Source: DASSKP01 sp035695045
GTDB lineage: Bacteria > Actinomycetota > Actinomycetes > JAFAQI01
Length of the DNA stretch: 64,000 nucleotides
Assembly: GCA_035695045.1 (NCBI GenBank)
Contig: DASSEX010000008.1
Span: 57,948 to 121,947, forward strand
Reading direction: 5' to 3'
Shown: positions 16,208 through 24,394 of the stretch, one piece after another
How positions within the stretch are numbered: position 1 is the stretch's first letter
Layout of the letters: each line of letters begins with the position of its first letter
The notes under the pieces: model-generated
The model's database searches: none
What the model was told of the DNA's origin: nothing
The model's input: only the letters and a program-made list of their open reading frames with translations
Translations under genes and position numbers: made by a program

Positions 16208-17023
16208 TCACGAGGGCGGCGGGTTGATCCACTCCGCGACACCGCCATGGTGCGAGCACGTGCCGGATCGGTGCGCCGAGTACGACAGCGTTCCGTCGAC
16301 GCATTTCGCCGTCGCACCCGAGGTCGACGTACTGCCCGTCGATGTCGACGTCGTCGACCCGCCGTAGGCGCCGACGTAGACCTCCGGCACGCCCCGGCCG
16401 CCGTAGCGCTGGTAGGCCTGCCACCAGTTCGTCGCGATCGCCCGCTGCGCCACCCGCAAAGACAGCCGGCCGGAGCAGACCAAGTCGTGCAGCTGGTTCT
16501 CGAGCAGGTCCTTGGTCTTCGCGCCCGCACCAGTTGCGTAGGGCTCCGGCCACAGGTTCCGCGGGTTGCTCGGTGCACCACCGAGCTCCAGCGCGATGAG
16601 GTGGTCCTCTTCGTAGTCATACGTCGACACGTCACCGCGGAAGGCATAGCCGGAGTCGAGCTGCTGCACCTTCAGCGACGTCGTGTAGCCCGACGGGGGC
16701 CGGATCGTCGACGTGTAGCCGGTCCGGCAGATCGTCGACCTGATCGTCTGCTGCGTCACCGCCGGGTTGACCGCACCCGGTGTGCGTCCACTGTTCGGGA
16801 GGACGACGCGGCCGCCGTTGACGAAGACGTCGCCGCGGTGGTGGCGCTGACGATGACGCACAACGTGACGCGGCGTCTGCGGCGACTGGACGTGCGGGTC
16901 CGGCGTCGCGACGCCCACGACCGGCGCCGCCTTCGCCGAGGGCTGGTCAGCCACCGGCTGGCAGCCCGCGATCGACATCGCCGCGACGCACGAAGCCGCA
17001 GCGACGATGGAGGGCAGGCGCAT
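16208..17023 (-). CDS. Lipoprotein with HNH-like and DUF3761 domains
   Basis: Protein of 271 residues. The leader ends in SIAGCQPV, a lipobox. The central region (about residues 90-200) holds EEDHLIALELGGAPSNPRN followed by LWPEP, the pattern of HNH-fold nuclease domains found in secreted and phage proteins. The C-terminus (CVDGTLSYSAHRSGTCSHHG) is DUF3761. A low-complexity Thr/Ser linker separates the two. If active it would cut nucleic acid outside the cytoplasm. The ATG start at 17023 is followed directly by the signal sequence. It lies just after rnpB on the same strand order. Confidence 0.75.
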   Translation of the reverse strand: MRLPSIVAAASCVAAMSIAGCQPVADQPSAKAAPVVGVATPDPHVQSPQTPRHVVRHRQRHHRGDVFVNGGRVVLPNSGRTPGAVNPAVTQQTIRSTICRTGYTSTIRPPSGYTTSLKVQQLDSGYAFRGDVSTYDYEEDHLIALELGGAPSNPRNLWPEPYATGAGAKTKDLLENQLHDLVCSGRLSLRVAQRAIATNWWQAYQRYGGRGVPEVYVGAYGGSTTSTSTGSTSTSGATAKCVDGTLSYSAHRSGTCSHHGGVAEWINPPPS

Positions 17024-17182
17024 GAGGATCCGATCGAGTCAGCGGTGTCAGTCAGCGTTCGTCAGCGCTCATACCGTCGCACGGATCGCGCCGCGAGGTA
17101 ATCCGCTGATGCGGCGATTCGTCCGGTTCCTCATGACTAGTCCTCCGCCCGACCGAGCGAGTCCACGCTCTACGGTCAAGCA

Positions 17183-18517
17183 ATGGCCGCCGCAGGGAGG
17201 AGGTTGTCACCGCTCGACCGGCGGATCATCGCGCTCGCCATCCCCGCGCTCGGAGCGTTGATCGTCGAGCCGCTCTACACCCTGACCGACACGGCAATCG
17301 TCGGGCACCTCGGCCGTGCGCCGCTGGGCGGCCTCGCGCTCGCCACGACGGTTCTCAACCTGATCGGGTGGACATCGGCGTTCCTCGAGATGGCGACGAC
17401 GTCACAGGTCGCCTTCCGCCGCGCACGTGGCGACGCGGAAGCGGCCGACACCGCAGCGACGGCGGCCTACCTGACCGCTGCCGCTCTCGGCGTCGTCGTC
17501 GCCATCGTTGTCGCGTTCGCCGGGCCGCCCATCGCGGCACTACTGGGCGGGACCGGCGCGATCCAGCACAACGCCACGACCTACCTGCACATCTCCGCGC
17601 TCGGCATGCCCTTCCTGCTGCTGACCTTCGCCGGCACGGGCCACCTGCAAGGGCATGCGGACACCAGGACTCCGCTCCGCATCGTCCTGCTCGCCAACGT
17701 CGTCAACGTCGTCCTCGAGGTCGTCCTCGTGTACGCAGTCCATGCCGGCGTCGCCGGATCGGCGTGGGGGACCGTCGTGGCGCAGATGGTCGCGGCCGCG
17801 AGCTTCCTCGCGGCGGGACGGCGGCGGATGCCGACGGCACCCCACCGGCCGCCGGCACACGAGTTCTTGCTGCTGCTCCGCGACGGGCTGGCCCTCGTCA
17901 TCCGCACGGTCGCACTGGGTGCGGCGCTCGTCATGGCAACGGCAGTCGCGACACAGGTCGGCCCGGCGACCCTCGGTGGCCATCAGATCGCCCTGCAGGT
18001 GTGGCTGCTCCTCGCACTCACTCTCGACGCACTCGCCGTGCCCGCGCAGGTCTACGTGGGCACCGCGCTCGGCAGCGGCGACGTCGAGGAGGCCGCACGC
18101 ATCGGCGCGCGCTGCCTCCGGCTCGGGCTCATCGTCAGCGTCGCCGTCGGCATCGCCACCATCGCGCTCTCCGCCGCTCTTCCCTACGTCTTCACCAGCG
18201 ACGGCGACGTACGTCATGTCGCCCTCCTCGCTCTCATCGTGTGCGGGGCGCAGCAACCGTTCGCCGCACTCGCGTTCGTCTACGACGGGCTGCTGCTGGG
18301 CGCGGGAGACTACGCCACCTTGCGTCGCGCGATGCTGCTCGCGCTTCTCGCGTTCGCCCCGCTCGCCATCGCGACGCTCGTCGACCACCGGCTCGGCATC
18401 GTCGGCATCTGGCTCGCGCTGACCTGCTGGCTGGCAGCGCGCACCGCACTGCTGGGCCGTCGCTGGAGCAGCCGCTCCTGGGCGGCGGCAGCCGTCACAT
18501 CTGCCGCGGCCAACTGA
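17183..18517 (+). CDS. MATE family multidrug exporter (DinF-like)
   Basis: Protein of 444 residues with 12 predicted membrane helices in two related halves. The family features PLYTLTDTAIVGHLGRAPLG in helix 1 and TLGGHQIALQVWLLLALTLD in helix 7 are clear. MATE proteins export cationic drugs using Na+ or H+. DinF-like members lie near DNA-damage genes in some bacteria, but no SOS box was noticed here. The ATG at 17183 is the only start giving a full family length. Confidence 0.92.
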   Translation: MAAAGRRLSPLDRRIIALAIPALGALIVEPLYTLTDTAIVGHLGRAPLGGLALATTVLNLIGWTSAFLEMATTSQVAFRRARGDAEAADTAATAAYLTAAALGVVVAIVVAFAGPPIAALLGGTGAIQHNATTYLHISALGMPFLLLTFAGTGHLQGHADTRTPLRIVLLANVVNVVLEVVLVYAVHAGVAGSAWGTVVAQMVAAASFLAAGRRRMPTAPHRPPAHEFLLLLRDGLALVIRTVALGAALVMATAVATQVGPATLGGHQIALQVWLLLALTLDALAVPAQVYVGTALGSGDVEEAARIGARCLRLGLIVSVAVGIATIALSAALPYVFTSDGDVRHVALLALIVCGAQQPFAALAFVYDGLLLGAGDYATLRRAMLLALLAFAPLAIATLVDHRLGIVGIWLALTCWLAARTALLGRRWSSRSWAAAAVTSAAAN

Positions 18518-18529
18518 CCGACTGGCCGT

Positions 18530-19810
18530 CTAGGGCCGAACCGCTCCGATGAAGCCGGGGATGAACACCTTGTCGTACTCGACATTCGCACCGGTGTGCG
18601 GCGCGTCGATCATCTGGTCGCCACCGACGTAGATGCCGACATGGTGGATCGTCAACGGGTCGGACGTGTCCGTCGCGAAGAAGACCAGGTCACCGGGTCG
18701 CATGTGCCCGACGTCGATGTGGTGACCCTCGACCCACTGATAGCCGGTGTAGTGGTCGATCGAGAAGCCGGCATGCGCCCAGGCGAACAACGTCAGACCG
18801 GAACAGTCGAAGCCCACCGTGTGCAGGCCTGCGTCGTTGCCGTCCTCGTTCACGGCGCCCAGCGTCGGACCGGTGGCATCGCCACCGGCCCACGAGTAGG
18901 GGACGCCGAGCTCCTTCTTCGCCCACGACAGGGCGATCCGGCCCTGCTTCGCGGTCGCCCACGGCATCGCATCGCCCGCGGCCTGCATCTCGGTCCACGC
19001 CGCCGCGAGAGCCGCTCGCTCCTCCGCGGCTTTCGCGCGCGCGTCCGCTGCCGCCTGCGCGACGGTCAAGGTGGCGACCTTGTTCTCCTGCGCGGCGAGC
19101 TGCTTCGCGACGCTGATCTGCTGGACGGTCAGCTGGCTGATCAACGTGTGCTGGCTGGCCAACGCATCCATCGCCGCCTGCCGGGCAGCCGCAGCTCTGT
19201 CCGCGATCTGCTGCACCTTCTGCTGCGCAGCATCGGCAGCAGCCGAGAGCTCTGCTTGTCGCTGTTGTGCCGCCGCGAACTCCTGCAGCATCTCCTGCTG
19301 CTTCTGGGACACGGCGCCCAGCAGCGCGGCCTGGTCGAGGATCGCCGACGGGCCACCGGACATCAACACGACGGCGACGGTGCTGAGCGGACCGCCGGCC
19401 ATGTACGACGCACGCGCGAACTCGTTGACCTGCGCCTGCATCCGACTGACCTCTGCCGCCGCCGCAGCCAACGCAACGCGGGCCGCGTCGGCCGCGTCCT
19501 GTGCAGCGCGCAGCTGATGCATCGCCGTGTTGTAGCGCTCGATGGCCGTCCGCGCCGTCGCTGCCATGGCGGTGAGCTGTGCCTGAGCACTGGCTACTGC
19601 TGCCTGGGCATTCGCCAGGCGCTTCTTGTCCGCCGCCGCCTGGCCTTGCGCAGCGTTGAGCGCCTTGTGCTTCGCGGCGGCTTGCTTTGCTGCGGCCGCG
19701 GCTGAGGGGTCGTTCGAGCCGGTCGCCAACGCAACGCCGGGTGAGAGCAGGACGAGCACGCCGGCGACCGCGGCTCCCAGCGCGCGGCGGCGCCACAGTG
19801 TCGGTGACAC
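18530..19810 (-). CDS. Secreted NlpC/P60 peptidoglycan peptidase with long coiled coil
   Basis: Protein of 426 residues. Signal peptide (WRRRALGAAVAGVLVLLSPG, cleavage near ALA), then about 240 residues of Ala/Gln-rich coiled coil like RipA/RipC or M23 activators, then an NlpC/P60 domain. Catalytic parts are FDCSGLTLFAW with the nucleophile Cys and HHVGIYVGGDQMIDAPH with the His. It probably cleaves cell-wall stem peptides during division; the coiled coil may control access. The GTG start at 19810 follows CGGAGG by 6 bases, which decides against the longer frame. A hairpin lies in the 5' leader. Confidence 0.88.
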   Translation of the reverse strand: MSPTLWRRRALGAAVAGVLVLLSPGVALATGSNDPSAAAAAKQAAAKHKALNAAQGQAAADKKRLANAQAAVASAQAQLTAMAATARTAIERYNTAMHQLRAAQDAADAARVALAAAAAEVSRMQAQVNEFARASYMAGGPLSTVAVVLMSGGPSAILDQAALLGAVSQKQQEMLQEFAAAQQRQAELSAAADAAQQKVQQIADRAAAARQAAMDALASQHTLISQLTVQQISVAKQLAAQENKVATLTVAQAAADARAKAAEERAALAAAWTEMQAAGDAMPWATAKQGRIALSWAKKELGVPYSWAGGDATGPTLGAVNEDGNDAGLHTVGFDCSGLTLFAWAHAGFSIDHYTGYQWVEGHHIDVGHMRPGDLVFFATDTSDPLTIHHVGIYVGGDQMIDAPHTGANVEYDKVFIPGFIGAVRP

Positions 19811-19846
19811 AGGCGCCTCCGGGGGGAAGAACGGGCGATTCGCCTG

Positions 19847-19879
19847 GTGGGCACGAGTCCCGCACCCATCTCGTCCCAC
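19847..19879 (-). promoter_or_regulatory. Hairpin in the 5' leader of the NlpC/P60 gene
   Basis: A 10-bp stem (GTGGGACGAG with CTCGTGCCCAC, one bulge) closes a 12-base loop, 37 bases before the GTG start. A smaller hairpin (GGCG-AAT-CGCC) lies between it and the start. The conserved CAGCTAACC block of c-di-AMP riboswitches, which often precede such genes, is missing. Confidence 0.4.
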
Positions 19880-19959
19880 CCTGCCGAGCCGAGCTTCGCC
19901 CCGGCATCGATACGCGGCGAAACGGCACGAACTGACTATGCGATCAAGGCCCGGGATGA

Positions 19960-21363
19960 TCACGCCAGAGTGAAGGTCACCCTCCGAGCGGCCACGTCGA
20001 CCGACTCCAGCCGGACGTCAACCTCGTCGCCGAGCGGCAGGTTGGCGCCGTCGAGGCGGGCGCGCACGGCCGGATCCCGAAGCTGCACCGCACCGCCCTT
20101 CTCCCCCGCCTCCGTGACGACGCCGCGGAAGACCTCCCCGCACCGGCTCTGCAGGATCAGCGCCTCCGCGAGATCGACCACCGCGCGGTCCACCTCGTGC
20201 GCCCTACGGTCGGCGTCGGCCATGACCTCCGGCAACGCCGGCAGCCCGACCCGCACCCAGTCCGGCACCGCTTCGCCCGCGCACAGCGAGAGACAGCACT
20301 CCGACACATACCTGTCGGCGAGCCGGCGCAGCGGCGCGGTCGCATGCGCATACGAGGCTGCGACGGCGGCATGAGTGCTGAGCTCCGGCGGCGACCCGTC
20401 GAAGGCGACGTACGACGCCCCGCGGAACAGCACGGTGGCGAGCCGAATCATTGCCGCCTCCGCCGGAACGTTCGGGTCGAGGCGGCGTACGACATCGGCA
20501 TAGGCCTCGCCGGGGCGCCACTCGATGCCGAGCGCGTTGGCGCTGCGTCGCAGCGATGCGATCGTCGCGTCCGAAGGCGGTGGCATCGTCCGCAACAACC
20601 CGACCTTGCCGTCGAGCATGAGCTTTGCAGCCGCCATGCCCGTGAGCAGCGACAGCTGCGCGTTGTAGTCCTCGACCGGCAGCGGCGCGCGGTAGGTCAG
20701 CTCCCATCCGTCACCGTCGCGCTCGACCTGCTGTTCGGGCTCGGCGAGGGACACGCCGCCGCGGTCGCGTTCGCGTTGCTGCCGCAGCGTTCCCACCTCC
20801 TTCAGCAGGTCGGCCACGTCCCCGCCCTGCTGCTGCGGCGAGACGTAGTCGAGCTGCGCGCGACTGCGCACGATGCTGCGCCGTACGTCGACCGACGTCG
20901 GCTCGCCGTCGGCGTCGAGCTGCATCCGCCAGAGCACCGCCGGCCGGTCCTGACCCGGCAGCAGGCTCGCGGCGCCCTCCGAGAGCACCGGTGGATGCAC
21001 CGGGATCCGGCCGTCGGGCAGATACAGCGTCTCGCCACGTGCATGCGCCTCGCGGTCGATCGCCCCGCCGGCTGTGACGAACGCGGCGACGTCGGCGATC
21101 GCGTACGCGAAGTCGTAGCCGCCGCCGGTCCGCCTGTCCAGCCACAAGGCCTGGTCCAGGTCGCGCGACCCCGCCGGGTCCAACGTGACGAGCTCCACAT
21201 CGGTGGCGTCGACGTGTCCGGCGGCGTGAAGAGCAGCTGCCTGTTGCTGCGCCTCCGTGATCACGTCGGCCGGAAACTCCCCGGGAAGCTCGAGATCGGC
21301 GCGCAACGCAGCGAGTGCCTGGGTCAGGTCACCACCGCTGATCGTGGTCTTGCGCTGTGCCAT
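19960..21363 (-). CDS. RNase II/R family (RNB domain) ribonuclease
   Basis: Protein of 467 residues with the RNB catalytic domain. LDPAGSRDLDQAL carries the metal-binding aspartates; YDFAYAIADVAAFV, LPDGRIPVHPPVLSEGAASL and ATAPLRRLADRYV are further family motifs. It degrades single-stranded RNA 3' to 5'. The N-terminal cold-shock domains and full C-terminal S1 region of RNase R are missing, as in the short actinobacterial form. The ATG at 21363 overlaps the upstream stop as TGATG; a TTG one codon earlier is less likely. Confidence 0.9.
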   Translation of the reverse strand: MAQRKTTISGGDLTQALAALRADLELPGEFPADVITEAQQQAAALHAAGHVDATDVELVTLDPAGSRDLDQALWLDRRTGGGYDFAYAIADVAAFVTAGGAIDREAHARGETLYLPDGRIPVHPPVLSEGAASLLPGQDRPAVLWRMQLDADGEPTSVDVRRSIVRSRAQLDYVSPQQQGGDVADLLKEVGTLRQQRERDRGGVSLAEPEQQVERDGDGWELTYRAPLPVEDYNAQLSLLTGMAAAKLMLDGKVGLLRTMPPPSDATIASLRRSANALGIEWRPGEAYADVVRRLDPNVPAEAAMIRLATVLFRGASYVAFDGSPPELSTHAAVAASYAHATAPLRRLADRYVSECCLSLCAGEAVPDWVRVGLPALPEVMADADRRAHEVDRAVVDLAEALILQSRCGEVFRGVVTEAGEKGGAVQLRDPAVRARLDGANLPLGDEVDVRLESVDVAARRVTFTLA

Positions 21364-22523
21364 CAACGCCGCTTCGTCCGAAGCTCGTCACCGAGATGGC
21401 TGGTGTCGTTGAGCAGCTTCACCACACCTGCGCTGTCGTCGTACCAGTCGACGGCGCACAACGACGCGGGGTCCAGATGCATCCGGTAGACCGCATGTGT
21501 CGGGGCATCAAGCGCGTCGCGCAACAGCGACTTGATCGGCGTCACGTGCGAGACAACGACGATCGTCCCGGCGCTGTACGCCGCCGCCAGCCTTTCGCGC
21601 GCGCGGGCCACGCGCGCGAAAGTGTCGAGAAACGACTCGCCACCCGGAGGAGCAACCGCCGGGTCGGCGAGCCATCGGCCCAGCGCATCCGGCCACTGCG
21701 ACTGGATCTCGGCCCAGCTGTGTCCCTCCCACTTGCCGAAGTCGGTCTCGGCGAGGTCGTCGTCGATGACGACCACTCGGCCGACCGCTTCCGCGACTGC
21801 CGATGCGGTTTGCGCAGCGCGACGCAGCGGTGACGAGACGACGGCAGTGATGTCGCGGCCGGCGAAGCGGGCAGCCGCGGCGCGGGCTTGTGCCCACCCC
21901 TTCTCGGTCAGCTCCGGGTCACCCCGGCCGCTGAACCGGCCCTCGATCGACAGCGGCGTCTCACCGTGCCGGAGCAGGAACGCGTGCACCGGAGTGCCGC
22001 GCGGCGCACCCCAACCCGGACGGGCGTCAGCCGCGGGGCGTGGCTCCGGCTCCGGCTCCGGGACCTCGTCCGAGATCTCCGACGTCGCCGTCGATGCACG
22101 CGGTGCCCACGCAAGGCCCCGTGCGGCGTCGTCCATCGCCTCGTTGGCCAGCCGGTCGGCGTGCGCGTTCTGCGCGCGCGGCACGTGACCGAACCGCACG
22201 TTGCCGATCCGCCGGACGAGCGCAGCGGCTTCGGCCGCGAGCGGCCGCATTGCCTCGTGCTTGATCTTCCAGATCCCCGACATCTGGTTGACGACGAGCA
22301 GCGAGTCCATCCGCACCTCGACGTCGTCGGCGCCGAGATCTGCGGCCGCCTGCAGGCCGGCGATCAGACCGCGGTACTCCGCGACATTGTTGCTCGCGAC
22401 GCCGATGCCGTCGGCCACCTCGCGCAGCACCTGACCGGTGTCGGCGTCGCGGACGACGGCGCCGAAGCCCGCCGGGCCGGGATTGCCGCGGGATCCCCCG
22501 TCGGCCTCGATGACCACCCGCAT
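21363..22523 (-). CDS. Bifunctional RNase H / alpha-ribazole phosphatase-type protein
   Basis: Protein of 386 residues like mycobacterial Rv2228c. Residues 1-130 are an RNase HI domain (EADGGSRGNPGPAG, NVAEYRG, RMDSLLV and ADRLANEAMD carry the acidic metal ligands) that cuts RNA in RNA-DNA hybrids. An acidic linker EPEPEPEP joins it to a histidine phosphatase domain of CobC type (FLLRHGETPLS, VVSSPLRRAAQT, VVSHVTPIK). In the characterised relative both activities are present. It precedes the RNB nuclease by overlapping stop/start and follows the zinc-ribbon gene, as in mycobacteria. Confidence 0.92.
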   Translation of the reverse strand: MRVVIEADGGSRGNPGPAGFGAVVRDADTGQVLREVADGIGVASNNVAEYRGLIAGLQAAADLGADDVEVRMDSLLVVNQMSGIWKIKHEAMRPLAAEAAALVRRIGNVRFGHVPRAQNAHADRLANEAMDDAARGLAWAPRASTATSEISDEVPEPEPEPRPAADARPGWGAPRGTPVHAFLLRHGETPLSIEGRFSGRGDPELTEKGWAQARAAAARFAGRDITAVVSSPLRRAAQTASAVAEAVGRVVVIDDDLAETDFGKWEGHSWAEIQSQWPDALGRWLADPAVAPPGGESFLDTFARVARARERLAAAYSAGTIVVVSHVTPIKSLLRDALDAPTHAVYRMHLDPASLCAVDWYDDSAGVVKLLNDTSHLGDELRTKRR

Positions 22524-22532
22524 ACGCGCGAG

Positions 22533-23276
22533 CTACAGCCCCGAGGTCGCGGTGCGGACGAGGATGCGCCGGCACTCCTCGCAGCGCAGCACCTCGTCCT
22601 CGTCCGCTTCGCGGATGCGGTTGATGTCGGTCGTGTTGAGCTGCAGGTGACATCCCTCGCAGCGACCTTGGTGCAGCGCCGCCGCTCCGACACCGGATGA
22701 CGACGTACGGACCTTCTCGTAGAGCGCGACGAGCTCTGCGGGCAGGCCGGACGCGGTCTCGGCCCGTTGCGCCTGCGTCTTCTCGGTCTCGGCGGCGATC
22801 TCGGTGAAAGCGGCGTCGCGACGCTGCTCGGCCTCGGCGAGGCTCGCAGCGACCTGCTCGCGCTCGGTCTTGAGCTCGGCGAGCCGCGCCTGCACGGCCT
22901 CGCGCTTCTCCATGATCTCGAGCTCGTCGTCCTCGAGATCGGACTGCCGCTTCTTCAGCGACTCGATCTCGTGCTGGAGGTTCTCGAGCTCGCGCGGAGA
23001 GCCGACCTGGCCGGCGTCGAGGCGCTGCTGGTCGCGCTGCATGCGCGTGCGGACCTGGTCGATGTCGGCCTCGAGCTTGGACTGCTCGCGACCCAGATCG
23101 CTGTCCTCGGTCTCGACGAGGACCATGTCGTCGGCCAGCCGGACGACGCGCGCCTCGGCCTCCTCGATCTGCGCGAGCTCCGGCAAGGTCCTGCGCCGGT
23201 GGGCGAGCCGGTCGAGGCTCGAGTCGAGCGCCTGCAGGTCGAGCAGGCGGAGCTGGTCGTCGGGTGCGGCCTTCAC
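22533..23276 (-). CDS. Coiled-coil protein with C4 zinc ribbon (Rv2229c-like)
   Basis: Protein of 247 residues. About 170 residues of charged coiled coil are followed by a zinc ribbon with cysteines in GRCEGCHLQ and VLRCEECRRIL. Actinobacterial members sit beside the RNase H-phosphatase and Nif3 genes and are thought to bind nucleic acid or serve as scaffolds; the exact role is not known. The GTG start at 23276 follows GAGGAA and overlaps the Nif3 stop as GTGA, so translation is coupled. Confidence 0.9.
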   Translation of the reverse strand: MKAAPDDQLRLLDLQALDSSLDRLAHRRRTLPELAQIEEAEARVVRLADDMVLVETEDSDLGREQSKLEADIDQVRTRMQRDQQRLDAGQVGSPRELENLQHEIESLKKRQSDLEDDELEIMEKREAVQARLAELKTEREQVAASLAEAEQRRDAAFTEIAAETEKTQAQRAETASGLPAELVALYEKVRTSSSGVGAAALHQGRCEGCHLQLNTTDINRIREADEDEVLRCEECRRILVRTATSGL

Positions 23277-24394
23277 GTTTCCTCGGTCTGATGGGCGTGC
23301 ACGGTCCACGGGTCGGTGACGGCGGTCGACACCGTCGTCTCCACCGTAGTCAGCAAGGCGGCGGCCTGCCCGAGCCACGGCCACTCCGTCGCCCAGTGCG
23401 CGGCGTCGACGAGCGCCACCCCGCCGTCCTCGGCGTTCTCGGAGGCCGGGTGGTGGCGCAGGTCAGCGGTGACGAGCACGTCGGCGCCGGCCCGGGCTGC
23501 CACGGCGGCGAGCTCGCCTCCGGAGCCGCCGCAGACCGCGACGGTGCTGACCGGCCGTCGCGGGTCGCCCGCGGCGCGCACCCCCCACGCGGTCGACGGC
23601 AGCGAGGAGGCGACGGCGCGGGTGAACTCGTCGAGCGTCGTGGGTCCGGCGAGGGTGCCGACGCGGCCGAGTCCGCGCCGGCCGCCGAACATGGCCAGCT
23701 CGAAGACGTCGTACGCCGGCTCTTCGTAGGGATGAGTGTCGAGAAGAGCGCGGACGACGTTGTGCCGCCGGGCTCTCGGGAGCACGATCTCCAGGCGGGT
23801 CTCAGGTGTGCGCTCGACCCGGTCCCGGGTGCCGATGGTCGGGTCCGCGTTCTTGCCGGGCAGGAAGGTCCCGGTGCCGTCCCCGAGGTAGGCGCACCGG
23901 GTGTAGTCACCGATCGTGCCGGCGCCGGCAGCGGCGAGCGCGTCGAGGATGCGGTCGACGGCGTCGGCCGGCGCGAAGGTGACGAGCTTGTCCTGCGGTT
24001 CACCGGGCCGCGGGTCGAGTGGCTCGACGTCGCGGACGCCGATCGCGGCGGCGAGGGCATCGCTGACTCCTGGATCGGCGACATCGGCGTTGGTGTGCGC
24101 GACGTAGAGGCCGATGCCGTTGCTGATCAGGCGATGGACGAGTCGGCCCTTGGCCGTTGAAGCAGCCACGGACGTCGTACCGCGGAGGTAGAGCGGATGG
24201 TGCGTGACGAGGAGCTGCGCGCCGGCGGCGATGGCCTCGTCGACCGTCGCGGCGACCGGGTCGACCGCGAGGTGCACGTTGTCGACAGCAGCGTCAGGGT
24301 CGCCGCACACGAGCCCGACCGCGTCCCACGACTCTGCCCACCTCGGGTCGTAGTGCTGCTCGAGCGTGGCGATGACCTCACCGAGCTCGGCCAC
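23273..24394 (-). CDS. Nif3-like dinuclear metal centre protein
   Basis: Protein of 373 residues of the NIF3/YbgI/YqfO family. Metal-ligand motifs are LVTHHPLYLRG (about residue 64), YVAHTNADVA (about 98), and near the C-terminus the His and Glu in DAAHWATEWPW. The inserted PII-like domain (about residues 130-235, with THPYEEPAYDVFEL) is present, which marks the long three-part form that assembles as a hexameric ring. Function is uncertain; GTP cyclohydrolase 1 type 2 is a frequent database name. The GTG start overlaps the preceding TAG as TAGTG. Confidence 0.9.
   Translation of the reverse strand: MAELGEVIATLEQHYDPRWAESWDAVGLVCGDPDAAVDNVHLAVDPVAATVDEAIAAGAQLLVTHHPLYLRGTTSVAASTAKGRLVHRLISNGIGLYVAHTNADVADPGVSDALAAAIGVRDVEPLDPRPGEPQDKLVTFAPADAVDRILDALAAAGAGTIGDYTRCAYLGDGTGTFLPGKNADPTIGTRDRVERTPETRLEIVLPRARRHNVVRALLDTHPYEEPAYDVFELAMFGGRRGLGRVGTLAGPTTLDEFTRAVASSLPSTAWGVRAAGDPRRPVSTVAVCGGSGGELAAVAARAGADVLVTADLRHHPASENAEDGGVALVDAAHWATEWPWLGQAAALLTTVETTVSTAVTDPWTVHAHQTEET

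Noticed and set aside
18596..19705. 369-codon plus-strand ORF opposite the NlpC/P60 gene
   Set aside because: Arg/Leu-rich shadow of an Ala/Gln-rich coiled-coil gene; the coding strand has a signal peptide, ribosome site and clear catalytic motifs.
19811..19959. c-di-AMP (ydaO) riboswitch upstream of the NlpC/P60 gene
   Set aside because: Such genes often carry it in actinobacteria, but the conserved CAGCTAACC and the usual GGGGAACC blocks are not seen in this leader; only simple hairpins are visible.
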